Source of the DNA: Liolophura sinensis
Taxonomy: Eukaryota; Mollusca; Polyplacophora; Chitonida; Chitonidae
Direction of reading: 5' to 3'
DNA: 64,000 nt
NCBI RefSeq assembly: GCF_032854445.1
Contig: NC_088306.1
Coordinates: 24,153,764 to 24,217,763 of the forward strand
In this document: piece after piece, positions 43,345 to 56,200 of the stretch
Layout of the letters: every line of letters starts with the position of its first letter
How positions within the stretch are numbered: the first letter of the stretch is position 1
The notes under the pieces: model-generated
The model's input: the letters and a program-made list of their open reading frames with translations, nothing else
The model's database searches: none
Told to the model about the DNA's origin: nothing
Translations under genes and position numbers: made by a program

Positions 43345-43742
43345 ATGGGTTGTAAAAGCCGTGTCAGTCCCAGCTGTACAATTAAAATATTCAACAGGGG
43401 GATTACAAAACATTTTAAAAAGATCATCGCATACGTTCATCCACCAAATCACAGTATACGGACTTCATGCCTGTTATGGAACATAACATTAGTAATGCAG
43501 AACGCCTGTGTCACTTTGATTTCTCAACAGAAATATTCGAATTTACCGGATAAATATCGACAACCACTGAAGTCCCCAAATCTGCCATTGTTTAGTCCGG
43601 ATGATAGAGGGCTAAAGGTTGCTGGCATATATCAGTTGAACACTGGCATTTTGTCCAAACCTATTATTACACAGGTTATTGTGGCAAACACTGAGTGTGA
43701 TGGAATTCTCGGAATTAACATCCTGTCAAAATTTAACTGTTA
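43345..43742 (+). pseudogene. Ty3/Gypsy protease-region remnant
   Basis: The open frame reads LPDKYRQPLKSPNLPLFSPD and then IVANTECDGILGINILSKF, matching the aspartic-protease region of Ty3/Gypsy Pol (the 'D-GILGxDFL' flap end). The catalytic DTGA motif is not visible in frame. Confidence 0.65.
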
Positions 43743-44088
43743 AATTCATCCCAGAAGAAGATGTATAACTTGTGACGGGCAACAGATATTCTGTTCGAGA
43801 TTGTGAGAAAATTTGAAGTGCTGTAGGTTGGTTACCATACCAGCTGGTCTACAAGCTTTTGTTTCAGTTAAACCTTCTGAGGGACATGAGATAAAAGGCA
43901 AATTCATTTGTGATTTGCTATTTGTAAACCTTTTCCAAGATCGAAGAAATCTAACATGCTTGTGGTGAAACCTCTAATAGATACGGAGAATGAGAATTTC
44001 CCTTTATCAAGGAATGAAACTAACAATGTTGAGTCTGTTGCTGTAAACAGCAGGTTTTTATAACGAAGAAGAGAATGTCTTCATTGAT

Positions 44089-44790
44089 GTGTCAGGTGTA
44101 GACACGGGATTTAGCAATGTTTGTAGTACTGATTTTACCTCACCAGACGGGAATTTATCAGAATTGTTGATGCCTCTGTATGAAGAGACAATCAAAGGTA
44201 TGGATTCGGAGAAAAAAACTAAGGTGAAATCATTACTGGTAGAATATTCTGAGATTGCCAGATCTGATGCAGACTTCGGAAGGGTAAACAGAATAAAACA
44301 CAGCACCAACACAGGAAATGTCCCTCCACTCAGACGATCAGCTAGAAGATTACCTGCCCTGAAACAGAAAGAATCTGATGAACAGAGGGATAATAGAAAG
44401 ATCCAAAAGTCCTTGTGCATCGCCTATTGTACTGCTACTAAAAGGGATGGTTCAATAAGATTTTGTGTAGACTATAGGCGATTGAATGATGTGATAATTA
44501 AGATGCTTATCCTCTTCCCAGGTTGATGATTCATGAGACTCTCTGCATGGTGCAAAATGATTTTTCAGATGAACAGAGTGGAGAGAAAACATCCTTCATT
44601 ACAAGAAGTGAACAGTATCAATTCAAGGCTTTTCTGTTGGGCTTAACCAATGCCCCGAGTACATTTGAAAGGCTGATGGAATTGACTTTGGCTGGTTATA
44701 ACTGGTTTTTCTGTTGGGATTAAACAATGCCCCAAGTACATTTGAAAGGCTGATAGAATTTCCTTTGGCTGGTTATTACTCTGAAATATG

Positions 44791-44880
<90 letters not shown>

Positions 44881-44930
44881 AGAATATTATAGTTTTCGGC
44901 AAGTCGTTAGATGAAGCCATCAAAGATGGG
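44089..44930 (+). pseudogene. Ty3/Gypsy reverse transcriptase remnant
   Basis: N-terminal RT is recognisable (HSTNTGNVPPLRRSARRLPA; then DGSIRFCVDYRRLNDV), followed by a deletion and 'QYQFKAFLLGLTNAPSTFER'. The segment 'caatgcccc.agtacatttgaaaggctgat' is duplicated in tandem (about 44650 and 44728). The stretch where the catalytic YxDD should be is replaced by an (AT)n tract. Confidence 0.78.
44793..44878. repeat. (AT)n microsatellite inside the RT remnant
   Basis: Perfect AT run of about 86 bp, the longest in the window. Confidence 0.96.
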
Positions 44931-45159
44931 TGACGAAGAACTGGGGGCATAAATAGAAGAGGTTTAACCAAATACAACCTAAGCAGATCCTCGGGTTCAA
45001 GCCGTCATCACAAGAAACCAAGTCCCAGCAGTTTCGGTTGATGAAAGAGGGACTTACTCAAAATTGACAGATACACAGACGGAAGATAACGATTTGAGGC
45101 GGATAATCAGAACTAAAAAGCAACATAAAGCACAGCCATCATGGGTGGAAGTGTTACCG

Positions 45160-45720
45160 GGCACAGTGGGACAAACTAATTTTCCATGAAAGTGTACTTT
45201 ATCGGAAAAATGAGAAAGCTCACAGTGTTAAGTGGCAAATTATATTATCAGTACAGTATCGCAAAGAAGTGGTTTTACAGCTGTATGCTTGAAAAACAGC
45301 TGGTCAGTTTGGTGTTGGGAAGTCTGTAATAAGTATTAAGGAATCGTATTACTGGTACCAAATCACCAATGCTATTTGTCTTTGGTGTAAACAGTGTGAC
45401 GTGCGTAGTTCCCAAAAACCTTCTAGTCCCAAATCCAATGCTCCACTGAAAGAGTACAGATGTTTTTGCGCCACTGGAAAGGGTATCCATCGATGTTTTG
45501 GGACAACATCCCAAAAACAGATAAAGATGGTGGATCCATCCCGTGTGATTTGTGGTTGTGGTTCAACATTCCAAAGCAAATCAAACCTGCAGCGCCATCA
45601 GCATGTGAGCTGAAAAACAAGGCGAAACATATCATTCCGTATTGTAAGGACGCGGCTTCATTACTTGAGGACCGTATGGTTCATCAGAGCTCCTGCTCAG
45701 GTTGTCCTTGGGTGAGGTAA
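45160..45720 (+). pseudogene. Ty3/Gypsy integrase remnant
   Basis: Plus-strand frames show the zinc-binding region (GQFGVGKSVISIKESYYWYQ, then LWCKQCDVRSSQKPSSPKSN) and the start of the core ('APLKEYRCFCATG'). The core DDE residues were not found. Confidence 0.68.
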
Positions 45721-46709
45721 AACGAGGGTACACGGAGGTGTGAACTCGGGGAAACAGCAGACTGTGTGCTGAATGAGAAGAGTCTCTTTGGATCACTTTC
45801 GGATATATTTATTAGTGAAGATGATGGAGCGATTCAGAGAATCCCATTCCTGTTATACGGATAGCCATGTCTGAGCCTATTTAGGTCAGCACAGCTACTC
45901 AGACAGAGGAGATGGGGTATGGTCACGTTCACACTATCATTGAGTTAACGGATGAAAGGAAGAAGGGAGGAAAGTAGTAGTCGTGACAACACAGCAATGT
46001 AAATTATGCAGAGAGGCTTAACGATATTGTGTGCATTTTGTGGAACCTCTGACTGGTAGAATTCTTTTACGCCTCAAGTCTATATCATTAATATCGTTAA
46101 TTTGTATAGGTAATGCTATATTCTTCATATCGTTCTTTCGTATTCTCTGCATTGTTCTTTCTGCGGATAATATCAACTTTAATGTGGAACTCTAACACTG
46201 ACTTGGGACTTATTCATCCGTTGCGGGACCATCTGATATTTAGAGATGAAGATAAGACCATGAAAATTCATTGTTCGATGAACAAATCGTAGGAGGGGGT
46301 GATTTTACGAAAACTCTGACTATTATTTGGATATTTATTGGGTAATCTCTTATTCATATCAGATTAACATGAAAGTAATCTAGTTGTCTGAGGTTACATT
46401 GGAAGTGTAATTATGATTACTTGACTGTACTGAGTATTTCACATGAAATACATGATCCGTAAAAGATAATACGCACCTCCAATATAGCACCTCTGCTATA
46501 TACCTCAAACACTGAAGTCCTGAGCAGATATTCAGGGGAGCTTATCTTCTTATCGATTGATTGAGCCTGAGACAAGCAATTACCACTATCGAATATTACA
46601 CCTAAGACATTTTTTTGGACATTGAACCGTTAGTCTTCCTACATGTCTTATGTATGTCTAATATTTTATTGTTCACGAAAATGAAATATAATAAATTCAT
46701 TATTTAATG

Positions 46710-46724
46710 AAAACAAAAAAGAGG
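46710..46724 (+). other. Polypurine tract
   Basis: 'aaaacaaaaaagagg' directly before the 3' LTR, the expected plus-strand primer site. Confidence 0.6.
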
Positions 46725-48082
46725 TTCACTGGGTTATTTTTTATAAAGGTATGCGTAATTGACGATTGATTAGAAAAAGAGTCAAATTTCAGTGACCGGG
46801 TATCACAGAATTCCGTATAAAAATGTACTCAATGTTGGTTTAGAACTCATAGTTTATGAGACAGGTATATATACATATATGTCTGGAGTTTTTATAGTCT
46901 TATTTAAAAGCCATTTGGATAATTTTCCGACCGAAACGACGTCACTTCGTCGTAGTTGGTAAAGTCGGCCATCCTGTTTAGCACTTCGGATTGGAGGCTT
47001 AGGAATCTAGGATTTTGATAATTACGACAACGGCTCGTGTATTATATTGGTATCGTTAGAAAGAGCAGATTTTATATTATCTGTGGTCTTCAAATTATTA
47101 TTTAATATAACACTATTTGATAGGAATTAGGGGGTTTGTCTTTATGCTTGCATAAAAATTACGCCAGGCTAGCCATAATTGTATCGCCATAATAGTAAAT
47201 TATAATCGGGGCGTAGTAAGAGGCGAACGCTGCTCAATGCACGTCAACCAATCAGAATGTACGGTCATGGCGCCTGATAGATGGTCCTGGAGATGTACGA
47301 CAGTCAAGATCGAGGACAAAGGCAAGATCAAGATTTGCTAGAGTGGATTACATGTAGTTAGCAGATACCACAGATGAAAATTTACAGTTAATACCGAAGG
47401 ATACAGATACAAGAAAGTTCTACGGTCTCAAAACACAGCATATGCATCAGTGAGCATCCCGTTTGGAATCAGCGTAGAGATTTGCCAGGGATCGCCGATT
47501 CTCCCAAGAGAAGCCGATCTTAATTGACAGCGGGCAGAGCTGGTAGGATTGCTGATCTCCCGCCAGATCGCACAAATCTCCCGCGGGAACAAGACTATCT
47601 CCCGCAGGGGATTTGCTCGGTCTGGCGGGAGATCAGCATTCTTCCGTATATTACGCAGGAAGGATTTAGTGTTATACTGAAGGGACTGTGACCATATGAG
47701 TAAGAGTTTCTTCTCTTGTCATAAACTGTGCCACGGTTAGGTAGAAATTCTAGCACATTACATGTTGTAATATTTTTAAACAGCTAAATACTGTTCACCG
47801 TCTACAGCCCTGTCAACAAACCGACGAGATTTATTCCTCTGAAACCCCTTATAGGGAAATAATACTGGAATGTATTTGTTGTTATAAATAGAATAACAGC
47901 CTTGAAAAAATGATTACAGTATTGAGAGCAAATCCACTTTTTGCAGCGGTGTCTCCAAATTCTTGAGGTACATATCGGTACAGCACTATTTACTTGGGAG
48001 TCCACAGAGATTAACTGGTGATAAACAGCGAGCAGAGCAAAGCCTATATTCTCTAAAGTTCATAAAAGTGGGTTGTTAAAAC
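46725..48082 (+). repeat. 3' LTR of the Ty3/Gypsy element
   Basis: About 1.36 kb, matching the 5' LTR with several deletions. It contains a nested inverted repeat (47550-47570 against 47618-47638), weaker in the 5' LTR. Confidence 0.8.
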
Positions 48083-48211
48083 CCGCTACAAACTGTTGGG
48101 AACAGATCACTGTTCATCCACCCAGAAGGTGTAGCAAGACGAAGACTCTAATTTGGTTCACCGTTTAGATATGTTTAGAATGTGATCTCTAAATTTAAGC
48201 CTGGGGAATGC

Positions 48212-48430
48212 ACAGACGGCCAGCATTATGGTGGAAGGAAACGGGGCAGAGCCCAGGGGAAACCCACCACCATCCGCAGGTTGCTGACAGACCTTCCCAT
48301 GTACGGCCGGAGAGGAGGCCAGCATTAACTGGACTTGAACTCACAGCGACCGCATTGGTGAGTGAGTGCTTCACTTCTCGTTTTCCGCATTGGTGAGAGA
48401 CTCCTGGGTCATTACGTTGCGCTAGCGCGC
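48212..48430 (-). mobile_element. SINE (family 1) with an internal duplication near the head
   Basis: Minus-strand copy lacking the tail side. The segment 'cgcattggtgag' occurs twice, separated by 23 bp of foreign sequence. It abuts the pogo-type transposase fragment. Confidence 0.82.
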
Positions 48431-48787
48431 ACAGGCTAGAAGTAATGCTGTGCCTTCCGCACTGACACAGCGACACATTGTAATAGGTAATCCCCTTTCT
48501 GCAGAAGTGGTCTGTTCTACTTGCTTCAGTCCTTTTTCTAATACGAATCGTGTACTATTAGGGACAGTTTTAACCCCGGTTTCATCAAGGTTCCATATTC
48601 GATGAGACTCTAGAGTGAAATTGGGACGATTGACTATGCTGTTGAAACGGTCGAAGAATAAATCGACATCGTGGCGATTGAATGCAGTGGCCCTTGCAAG
48701 ACTTGTGGCTTGAGTCTCATGAGACTTTCTGTTCCATATGACAATCAACTGTTTGGTACTTGTGTCAACTGCTGGTTCCTCCCCCAT
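48431..48787 (-). pseudogene. pogo/Tigger-type (CENP-B-like DDE) transposase fragment
   Basis: The minus-strand frame reads ATSLARATAFNRHDVDLFFD, then FTLESHRIWNLDETGVKTVP and TTSAERGLPITM. This is the core of the DDE_1 family (pogo group of Tc1/mariner), with its first catalytic aspartate in 'NLDET'. The helix-turn-helix region and the rest of the catalytic core are missing; the downstream side is cut by the SINE. Confidence 0.75.
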
Positions 48788-49154
48788 CGTAATAAATATT
48801 CAACATCTGAATCACTGACAATCTGTTGTTGAAGAACTTTTATTTCGTATAAGAATCTCAGATCTCGTGTACAAGTCACACTGGATAATAACCAGAGTTA
48901 AGGAAATGTTATAAAATCGGATCCAAATAGTAGCGGAGTCTCCGAGTTCAGGGGAGAGAATCCTGATTGGTTTAATCATTTAACAAGCTTCGCTCGGCAC
49001 GTTAAATATCAAACAGGATTAAAGTGATTGAATGGTGTCGCACTTTACAGGTACCAGTATACTTGAGAAGAAGACATCATAAGAAACGAAAGCACATAAG
49101 ACAAATACAATAATTGAACCGCTACAGTATGTTACAAAGAAAACTACACTACCG
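48788..49154. other. No gene seen
   Basis: Probably eroded flank of the pogo-type element; no terminal inverted repeat recognised. Confidence 0.3.
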
Positions 49155-49415
49155 GAGTGAGTGAGTGAGTGAGTGCATAGGGTTTAATGTCGTGCATATT
49201 AATTTTTCATATGACGACGAAGGAGTCCTTAGAGTGCATGTAATGTGCGTCCTTGTTGCAGGACGAATTTCCACTGCTCTTTTATCTAGTGCTGCTTTAC
49301 TAAGTTGACTTAGCGAGGGCAAGTAAGCTGCCCTACCCGAGCCATTATACTGATACGGGTCAACCAGGGTCTACAGTAGCCCTAGAGAGACGCTCTTTTG
49401 GGCGTCTCTCTAGTT
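49155..49415 (-). mobile_element. SINE (family 2), head replaced by a perfect hairpin
   Basis: The (GAGT)n tail, 'gggtttaatgtcgtgcatat', 'catatgacgacgaaggagtc' and 'gagccattatactgatacgg' are in order. Where the tRNA-like head should follow, a 12-bp perfect inverted repeat lies at 49382-49393 and 49402-49413. Confidence 0.78.
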
Positions 49416-49999
49416 GTTAGAGGAAGTTGTTAAGAATAAAGGTTTCCTCTGACAGCGGGCCAAGTCATGATGGTCTGGGTGCCAACGGTGGTATACACTT
49501 TCTTGGTATTTATTAGCATAGGAGATCTGCAACGAACGGGTTTACAGGAGAAGCAGTTCGTTTTCGCGTTTCATCGTGAGAGAGGTCATGACTAACTTTG
49601 GCGGTTATCATTTGATTCTACTTAACATATCAGGACGTTCCAGGTCAGTAATAGCAAGGCCAGTTCCCAAAACGCAGACGAGTCCATTCCTACATTGGTC
49701 CCTACAATGGCCGAATGTCTGACAGGCGAAACACCTTGTAGAGTTGAGTATTTAATTTCAATTTTGATATTGTAAATTATCTTTATTTAGATAGCAATAT
49801 ACCAAAGGGTCCTGCATATGGCGTATACATATCTCGCATTGTAACATTTGTCAGATCTTGCGTTAATTGTGATGACTTTAATCTGCGTCACAAGTTGCTA
49901 GTTCAAAAACTAGTTTGTCAAGGATACTCCATCAAACGCCTTCATTCTAAGTTTCTCAAATTTTACAATGAATATAACACTCTCGTTGGCAGGTATGGA
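49416..49999. other. No gene seen
   Basis: Spacer without recognisable features. Confidence 0.35.
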
Positions 50000-50180
50000 C
50001 AGAGCGTTCAGAATCTCTGGCGATCTGCATTGTGATCAACCACATAGACGGCGCTGTTATCCCTATGTACCTATCTATCACGGACATGGTATTTAACAAC
50101 ATAGATGGCGCTGGTTGCCCAGTGTAACCGTCTATCTTGTATGTCATGTGTAACATCATAGATGGCGCCTCTTGTAGCAT
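50000..50180. repeat. 57-bp imperfect tandem repeat, three units
   Basis: Units centred on 'aacatagatggcgctg' (near 50038, 50098 and 50155). The period is a multiple of three, so the minus strand stays open with a 19-residue repeat starting APSM. Confidence 0.55.
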
Positions 50181-51944
50181 GAGATCTTTACATAATAACG
50201 GGAAAGACGTAATCGTCCGTTACTTTTGAATCATAATCTGATCGGTTAGGGCCTGTAACGCTCGTCATTTTCAAACTGTATCTAATACCGCTTAACCTGG
50301 GGCTAGGGGCCGTAAAAGTAGCCATGCTAATTATATCAGCATGATGCCTTTATGAACAGTTGCAATGAAAGCGCGACTGAGATACTTGTTTAGCTGTTAT
50401 TTGACATGGAACTCATTCACGGACTACGAATTTCAACTTTGATATGGAATTCATGCCTGGAATATTCATTGTCTGCCTGGCATCATTGAAAACTGATGAC
50501 AGCTTCTCTCTTGTGTGTTACCGGCTTTATTTCTTATTTGTATAATTTCTTACATACCTTTGTTTTCGGGAGTTGTTGTGGAAATGGATCTTGCAATTAT
50601 CGACTTGGAACGCCCGTTACGGACTACGAATGGTATAGGAATGTCGGACTTGACGCTTATATTTAAAGGTTAACACGAGCCCTGAGTGAGCGTATGAAGG
50701 TGAAATCGGATATAGTTGATTAAGAAAAGTGAATCAAGACGGTGTCTCATTTGACAACACAACCCCTTGACTTTCTGGAGAACCTTTAACTTTTAGGACG
50801 CGATGGAATTCTAGTTGGGCGGTTATGTCCTCTAATAAGCGATTTGTCTTATTCCCTATCTCGACTTGCCCCTTGACTACATTTTATGGATTTGTGGGGG
50901 CAACACGAAAACAGGGGTTTGCAAGTCGATAGCTTGCTGTTTCCAGCAACAATCCGCATCGGAGTGCCGCTTAGCACGAAACCCCCTCTGCAAGTTACCA
51001 GCAGAAAGAGAGATGAGATTTCCACGCCATCGATTTTTTTCTCATACTCGAACAGGTCGAGTCATAGGTCGAATCTAAAACTTATAAACAACCCACTCGA
51101 CTGACCACACAGCCAGCATCTAGATATTAGAGAACGTCACCAGAATACATTCATCATGAAAATAGTAATTTAGGTCACCATGAAATAGCAACAGGCATGA
51201 CCACCCTATTGATCGGAGCAGGTCCCCCACCGCCCGTCCGCAGAGAAGTAACGACCAAAGTGAAGGATTGGGCGTGACAATCTCGTAAAGCCAACCAATC
51301 CTCAGCCACTAGGATTCCGTCCTCCATTACCGGTCGCAACCCATTACCAACAGGTCTCTCTCCGGTTACCTTTTACATAGTCCGAGAAAGTGTAGGCCTA
51401 TTATGTTTAGAGCTCTAGATTAGACGCTTTTTTACGACAAGCTTACCCAGAGAGCTGAGGTCCTATGCTTGTTACGACGGAAACCACACATGGGCAATAT
51501 ACGCATTTATGTTCAAGGGCATACCATTACCAATATCATAACAATATCATATTTATTATTTATTGATAAACAGACAATGATCACCATTACGAAAAATACA
51601 TATACACGTACCAATCTCCAACGCAGGAATAGGAATAGTAGATATCAACACTGACATCAAGCAGCCGTCTGACTTGTAGCTCTTCACAAGATAACTCGTC
51701 TATAAATATCATTACAAAAATCATGTAATAAATTTTAAATTCGCATTGCGTCATATACACTGAAACTAATTTAGCAAAGCTTACATGTAGAATACGCGAT
51801 AAACACTTATTTACAAAAAATAAACCGGAAGCTCTTTCATGAGAGTAAAACTTATGCCACAAAACAAGATACACATGTAGTTACAAAACTTGTTCGACAC
51901 GTTTGTTATGTTATCACCAATGTTATTGAATAAACGAATACATG
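50181..51944. other. No gene seen
   Basis: Spacer with short unassigned frames. A small frame pair at 50866-51104 shows no features. Confidence 0.35.
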
Positions 51945-51995
51945 TAAATGAATAATCATGGCTTAATGCCGGCCAGGCAATATTTCAAGCATATT
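51945..51995. repeat. Short dispersed element (family 3)
   Basis: 'aaatgaataatcatggctta' followed by 'atgccggccaggcaatattt' resembles the segment at 29683. Confidence 0.5.
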
Positions 51996-53096
51996 GTGAA
52001 CACGTTTAAAACATGTTTAAGACTTTGTAAAAAATCCAGTAACACAAGCACTTATCCGCCTGAACAATTGTTGAAAAAACATTTAGAAGCTCATACAATG
52101 AGTAAAAAACGGCAATAAGCCATCTGTCCTACAGGTATGTACCAATTTTCTCCATCTTTTATCCTTTTTACTAAATTGTATTGTCAAGACAACATACACT
52201 CTACAACAGGTGTTCAAGTAAAGACAATATAAAATATAATTAAAGACGTACACAAATATTTTTTCCGTCACATTTTCTTTTATAATTATTTAGCTATCAG
52301 TTTCTTTTTCTAAAAGTCTAAATCTGGTTACATTCATTCAATTCATTTCAGACTGTACATGTATATTCTTAGTGGTACACCCGTGTGATTTTGATTGTCT
52401 GATATCTCTGTGTGTGCCTATACATGAAGCGTAATATTTGCAGAAGCTCACTGGTTTTGCGATGAGATTACAATAATGTCAAACGTTATAAACCAAACAA
52501 TTTCTTGCAGTGTGTGTTAAGCTTAATTTGTTTATGCAAGCTGTTGCCATATACATGAATATGCAAAATTTTAGTATTGTGTCCACTGTGTAGCAGAAAC
52601 ACTCTTCAACACCACGTAACCACAAAAGGTAGCTAAGCGTGTTTGGGTATTTCATTCCATCGGAGATTCTCTGTTGCCCATGTACCAAAAATATAAGAAA
52701 TAATCAATGGTTAACCTTTTCTCTGAAAACATGGGCGTTGTCTCTTTATCGATTCACAATTCAGACAACCCTGCCGTCATCTGTGGTTCTGTCTCCATCG
52801 ATCGTCAACTTTTTCGTCAGCTCTTTGGAGTCGATCATGGTTACCAAAGTTGAGACTTTATATATATATTTATATGCATCGTCTGATTTGAGGAAGGAAA
52901 CCAATCGCTCAATCCTCCCCATTTTTATTGAATTGGATTCAATCAGACAGATGTGTTAATTACACTTTTGCACACATAACAATGGTTTGAAATCAATTGT
53001 AACAACATAACTACGTACTTAATACAGAAGACCATGAGTATATTTCTGTCCAAATAAGAAGCAACGCAAATTTAGAGCTTGAAACCGCCCATGACG
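51996..53096. other. No confident gene; downstream of the receptor gene
   Basis: Includes the presumed 3' untranslated region of the receptor gene. A 53-residue minus-strand frame at 52922-52761 looks hydrophilic and protein-like but is unassigned. Confidence 0.3.
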
Positions 53097-53207
53097 TCAA
53101 TCAGGCTTATGTGAATAGTTGTGAACGTTCGCCTCTCCATTTCCCTCTGTCGTAGTAGCCTTGAACTGTATTATCAGTATAGTGTAGGTCATGAGGACGC
53201 CAAACAG
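53097..53207 (-). CDS. GR-like receptor exon 4 (TM7, TY-x5-QF, stop)
   Basis: 111 nt; acceptor CTCCTGCAG, phase 0. It encodes LFGVLMTYTILIIQF, followed by a 21-residue hydrophilic tail and TGA. The motif TY-x5-QF is the most diagnostic signature of the insect chemoreceptor superfamily. Confidence 0.82.
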   Translation of the reverse strand: MFGVLMTYTILIIQFKATTTEGNGEANVHNYSHKPD

Positions 53208-56200
53208 CTGCAGGAGAAAGTTAGAAGCGGCATACGTCAATACGTAAACATGTAAACCTAATTTTAAGAGTAATACTATTGGTCAAACTTATTCTTAACT
53301 AGACAATATATTAATGATATATTTTGCACAGATTTTGAATTTTGCACGAAATGTTAGGGAATATATATGCTTTAACTGGATTTTCTGGAAACTAAGGTCT
53401 GCCATATGCTACATCTTATTCAAGATTGTGTTTACGGATTGAGGCAATGACTCGTTCACAACGAGAGCAGCCTTCTTAGTTTTGAAGTATTTGACATATT
53501 TCTGCATATTTTTCTCACAATTTCACCCAACCTAACAAGATATGTCTACAAATACTAGTGTCGAGGATAGTCCATGAGTTCACATTCATAGTCAGCTTCA
53601 TAAAAGACCTGGTACGGCAAGGCTGAAAAAGGGCCCTAATGAGGTACCAACGATTCATATAAGTCGTCTGGACGAGCCAGAATTCGGTCCGTCCATGAAA
53701 ATAAATTCAGTAAAACACATGAAGCACACTAAGCTTCTTTAGCCCCTGTCAAATCGGTGCTCACGAATAATTTGACCTACTTGGCTTCTGATCATTTAGT
53801 TGACATTAACGTATAGCGAGTGATCGCATGTGAGCGCGCGTCTGATTTGGCTGGTTTCCGCTCCCTGGCGCCAGGGCGCAATACTGTTTTTAGCACCCAG
53901 GCTTCGTTTTCGGGAGTCGGAATTTTTGATAAATGGCTTATAGCAGAGAAATTTTAAACATTCTTTGCCAGAGATGAACACTTGCCAGCTGTAACAGCGT
54001 GTTTTTTATTCAAAGACTGAACACGGATATGTGTGTCAGGCAGGACTTCAAGTTGTTGACATCCAGCCTTATTTGTCGTGGAAAAAGTGACAATTCATTG
54101 ATTCATACATTAGTAGTGTATTTCATCTTTCTAAATATGTGGAATTGCGATTTAAAAATCATTATAGTTAATACTCCATAGAGTAATTCACTATTGGTAG
54201 GCCTCTTAATTTTCTCACTGCCGGTGTCTGATTTTCGCGGTAAAGTTCTTGTCACTAGTACCGTGTCAATAAGTTAAATCAGACTTCCTTTAGAACTGCT
54301 TTTATTGATTGAAATCTTTGTTTATTTTCACAAGTAGGTATCGTGTTTCAAGAGAATTTAGATAATGAACAAAGCATTCATCAGGATGCGCTATTCAGAT
54401 TCAGATTCATGGTTTTCTCATGTTTTTTTTTCTTTAGAACATTTCTGAGATGTCTTTTAACAGAATGAGAGTGGCAACTACATATTCCATAAGCCATTAA
54501 TGCCGGACCAATCTGTCTTGATTCATGACTACTGAATATTTTTACAGTACTTATAAAGATCAACGTAACCCAGAAAAGCTCTTTATTGAAACTTTCTTGT
54601 ACGTATTTCTGTGTGCTCTCCAAGTTAAGGATTTTTTAATGTTTGTAACTGGTTTTTTTTGTTTCTCTGTTTCTCTTTTGTCATGTTTTGACAACTTTAA
54701 AATCCGTATTTCTTCCATCCTTTTTATTGCCTCCTTCGTACCACAGTGAACTAACGATGTCTCTGTGTGGAAAATGCTTAGAACCTTAAGACAGAGTTCG
54801 AATCTGAGTGATACACTGAAATCAACCTATTCTGCTTGGGAGCACGTGTGGTCGTCCGTCATTAACTTGTCACGTTAAATATGTTACGGAATTATAAAGC
54901 TGAAAGTTGCCTTTGTTCTAATCTATTTAATTTATTGGTGTTAAACGGCGTGCTCAAAAATTATATCCGAACGTTACATTGGTGGTGCAGTGATTTTGCT
55001 CATTCATGACAAGTGTATCATACAAAAAATATTTTAGTGTGACTGATCAAAGTTTTTATTTTTATGACCTCTACATGGCTTCAGTGCATGTTTGGAATGA
55101 ATGAATGAACGAATGGTTTTTGCAATTTTGTCAAACAGAATTTAAAAGGTTTAAACAGGAGAATGGTTTTCTATAGAATAAAGAACACTTAACACAAAAC
55201 CAAAATAGACGAACATGTTTAAAACCACTTTCCAAAAGAACCAAACCTTAGTTAAAATTCGAAAACCACAGTATATTTCTAACAATGTAGAAAATCGTAT
55301 GTATATATGATTTATTTGTATATATTTGTTAAGACCTATATTATATGATATAGGCCAATGGCCTTTAAATAATTTATGACAGTTTCGCCAGCAATGCTGT
55401 CAAATATATTGAATATATTGTTGACTGTGAAGAGCGTTTCCCGAACATAAGCAAAGTCTACAGAGTCAAAAAGGATATATTTGATGCCGTATTGAGCATC
55501 ACATCCAACACGCTGTGGGGAACAAAATTGTGTCAAACAAGAATGCCTAATACGGCATCTCGTTAAAACTACTTTGTCTCTGTGAGACATACCACGTGCA
55601 TAAGAATTATAGCCAATGACAAAGGTGACGAGCATATTTAAGAATATTAGACCTATACTCAGTATAAGGGATTTTTATTTTAGATGTTGATTTATTAAGG
55701 GTAGCTTTAGATTCCCTGTCTATGACTGTGTTCCCATGGATACCATTGTGACTTATATAGAATAATAAAGTCAGGAGAGCGAGTCACTAAATATGACTGC
55801 CTTCCAGGCATGCCCAGAAGAAACATATGACAATAGTCTGACCTCTGCTGAGAAGATTGAAGTACAGGATGGAAAACGAAAGGTATGTTGACTCGATGAG
55901 TCGATGAGACTCGATGTCCCAAAACAGCCGCAGGTGCTACTCTGTCCCCATCCTCTGACCCATCACTATACATAAATTTGCAATCCGGAAAAATAATTGT
56001 AATTGTAGTTCTTTATTTGTTTATTGAGGATAACATAACATCAACATGTATACACCAACATAGAAAACAAAGGGAACAAATGACATAAACATGTACAGAA
56101 TAACGTGATGGGAATAAAGACAGATCAAAATCAAATCATATTACTGCTTGGCTTGGATGGTGAATCTATTGGATATGCTTATAAAATTATGTACAGATTT

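Larger units (their letters stand above)
40484..48082 (+). mobile_element. Decayed Ty3/Gypsy LTR retrotransposon
   Basis: Long direct repeats bound an internal region with gag, protease, reverse transcriptase and integrase remnants in that order on the plus strand. A primer-binding-like site follows the 5' LTR and a polypurine tract precedes the 3' LTR. The LTRs differ at many positions and several indels, so the copy is old. The internal region lacks most of RT, all of RNase H and most of integrase, and is further cut by a SINE and an (AT)n tract. It cannot be autonomous. Confidence 0.85.

Noticed and set aside
52761-52922. 53-residue minus-strand frame starting MGRIERLVSFLKSDD
   Set aside because: Protein-like composition only; no family, splice site or promoter support.
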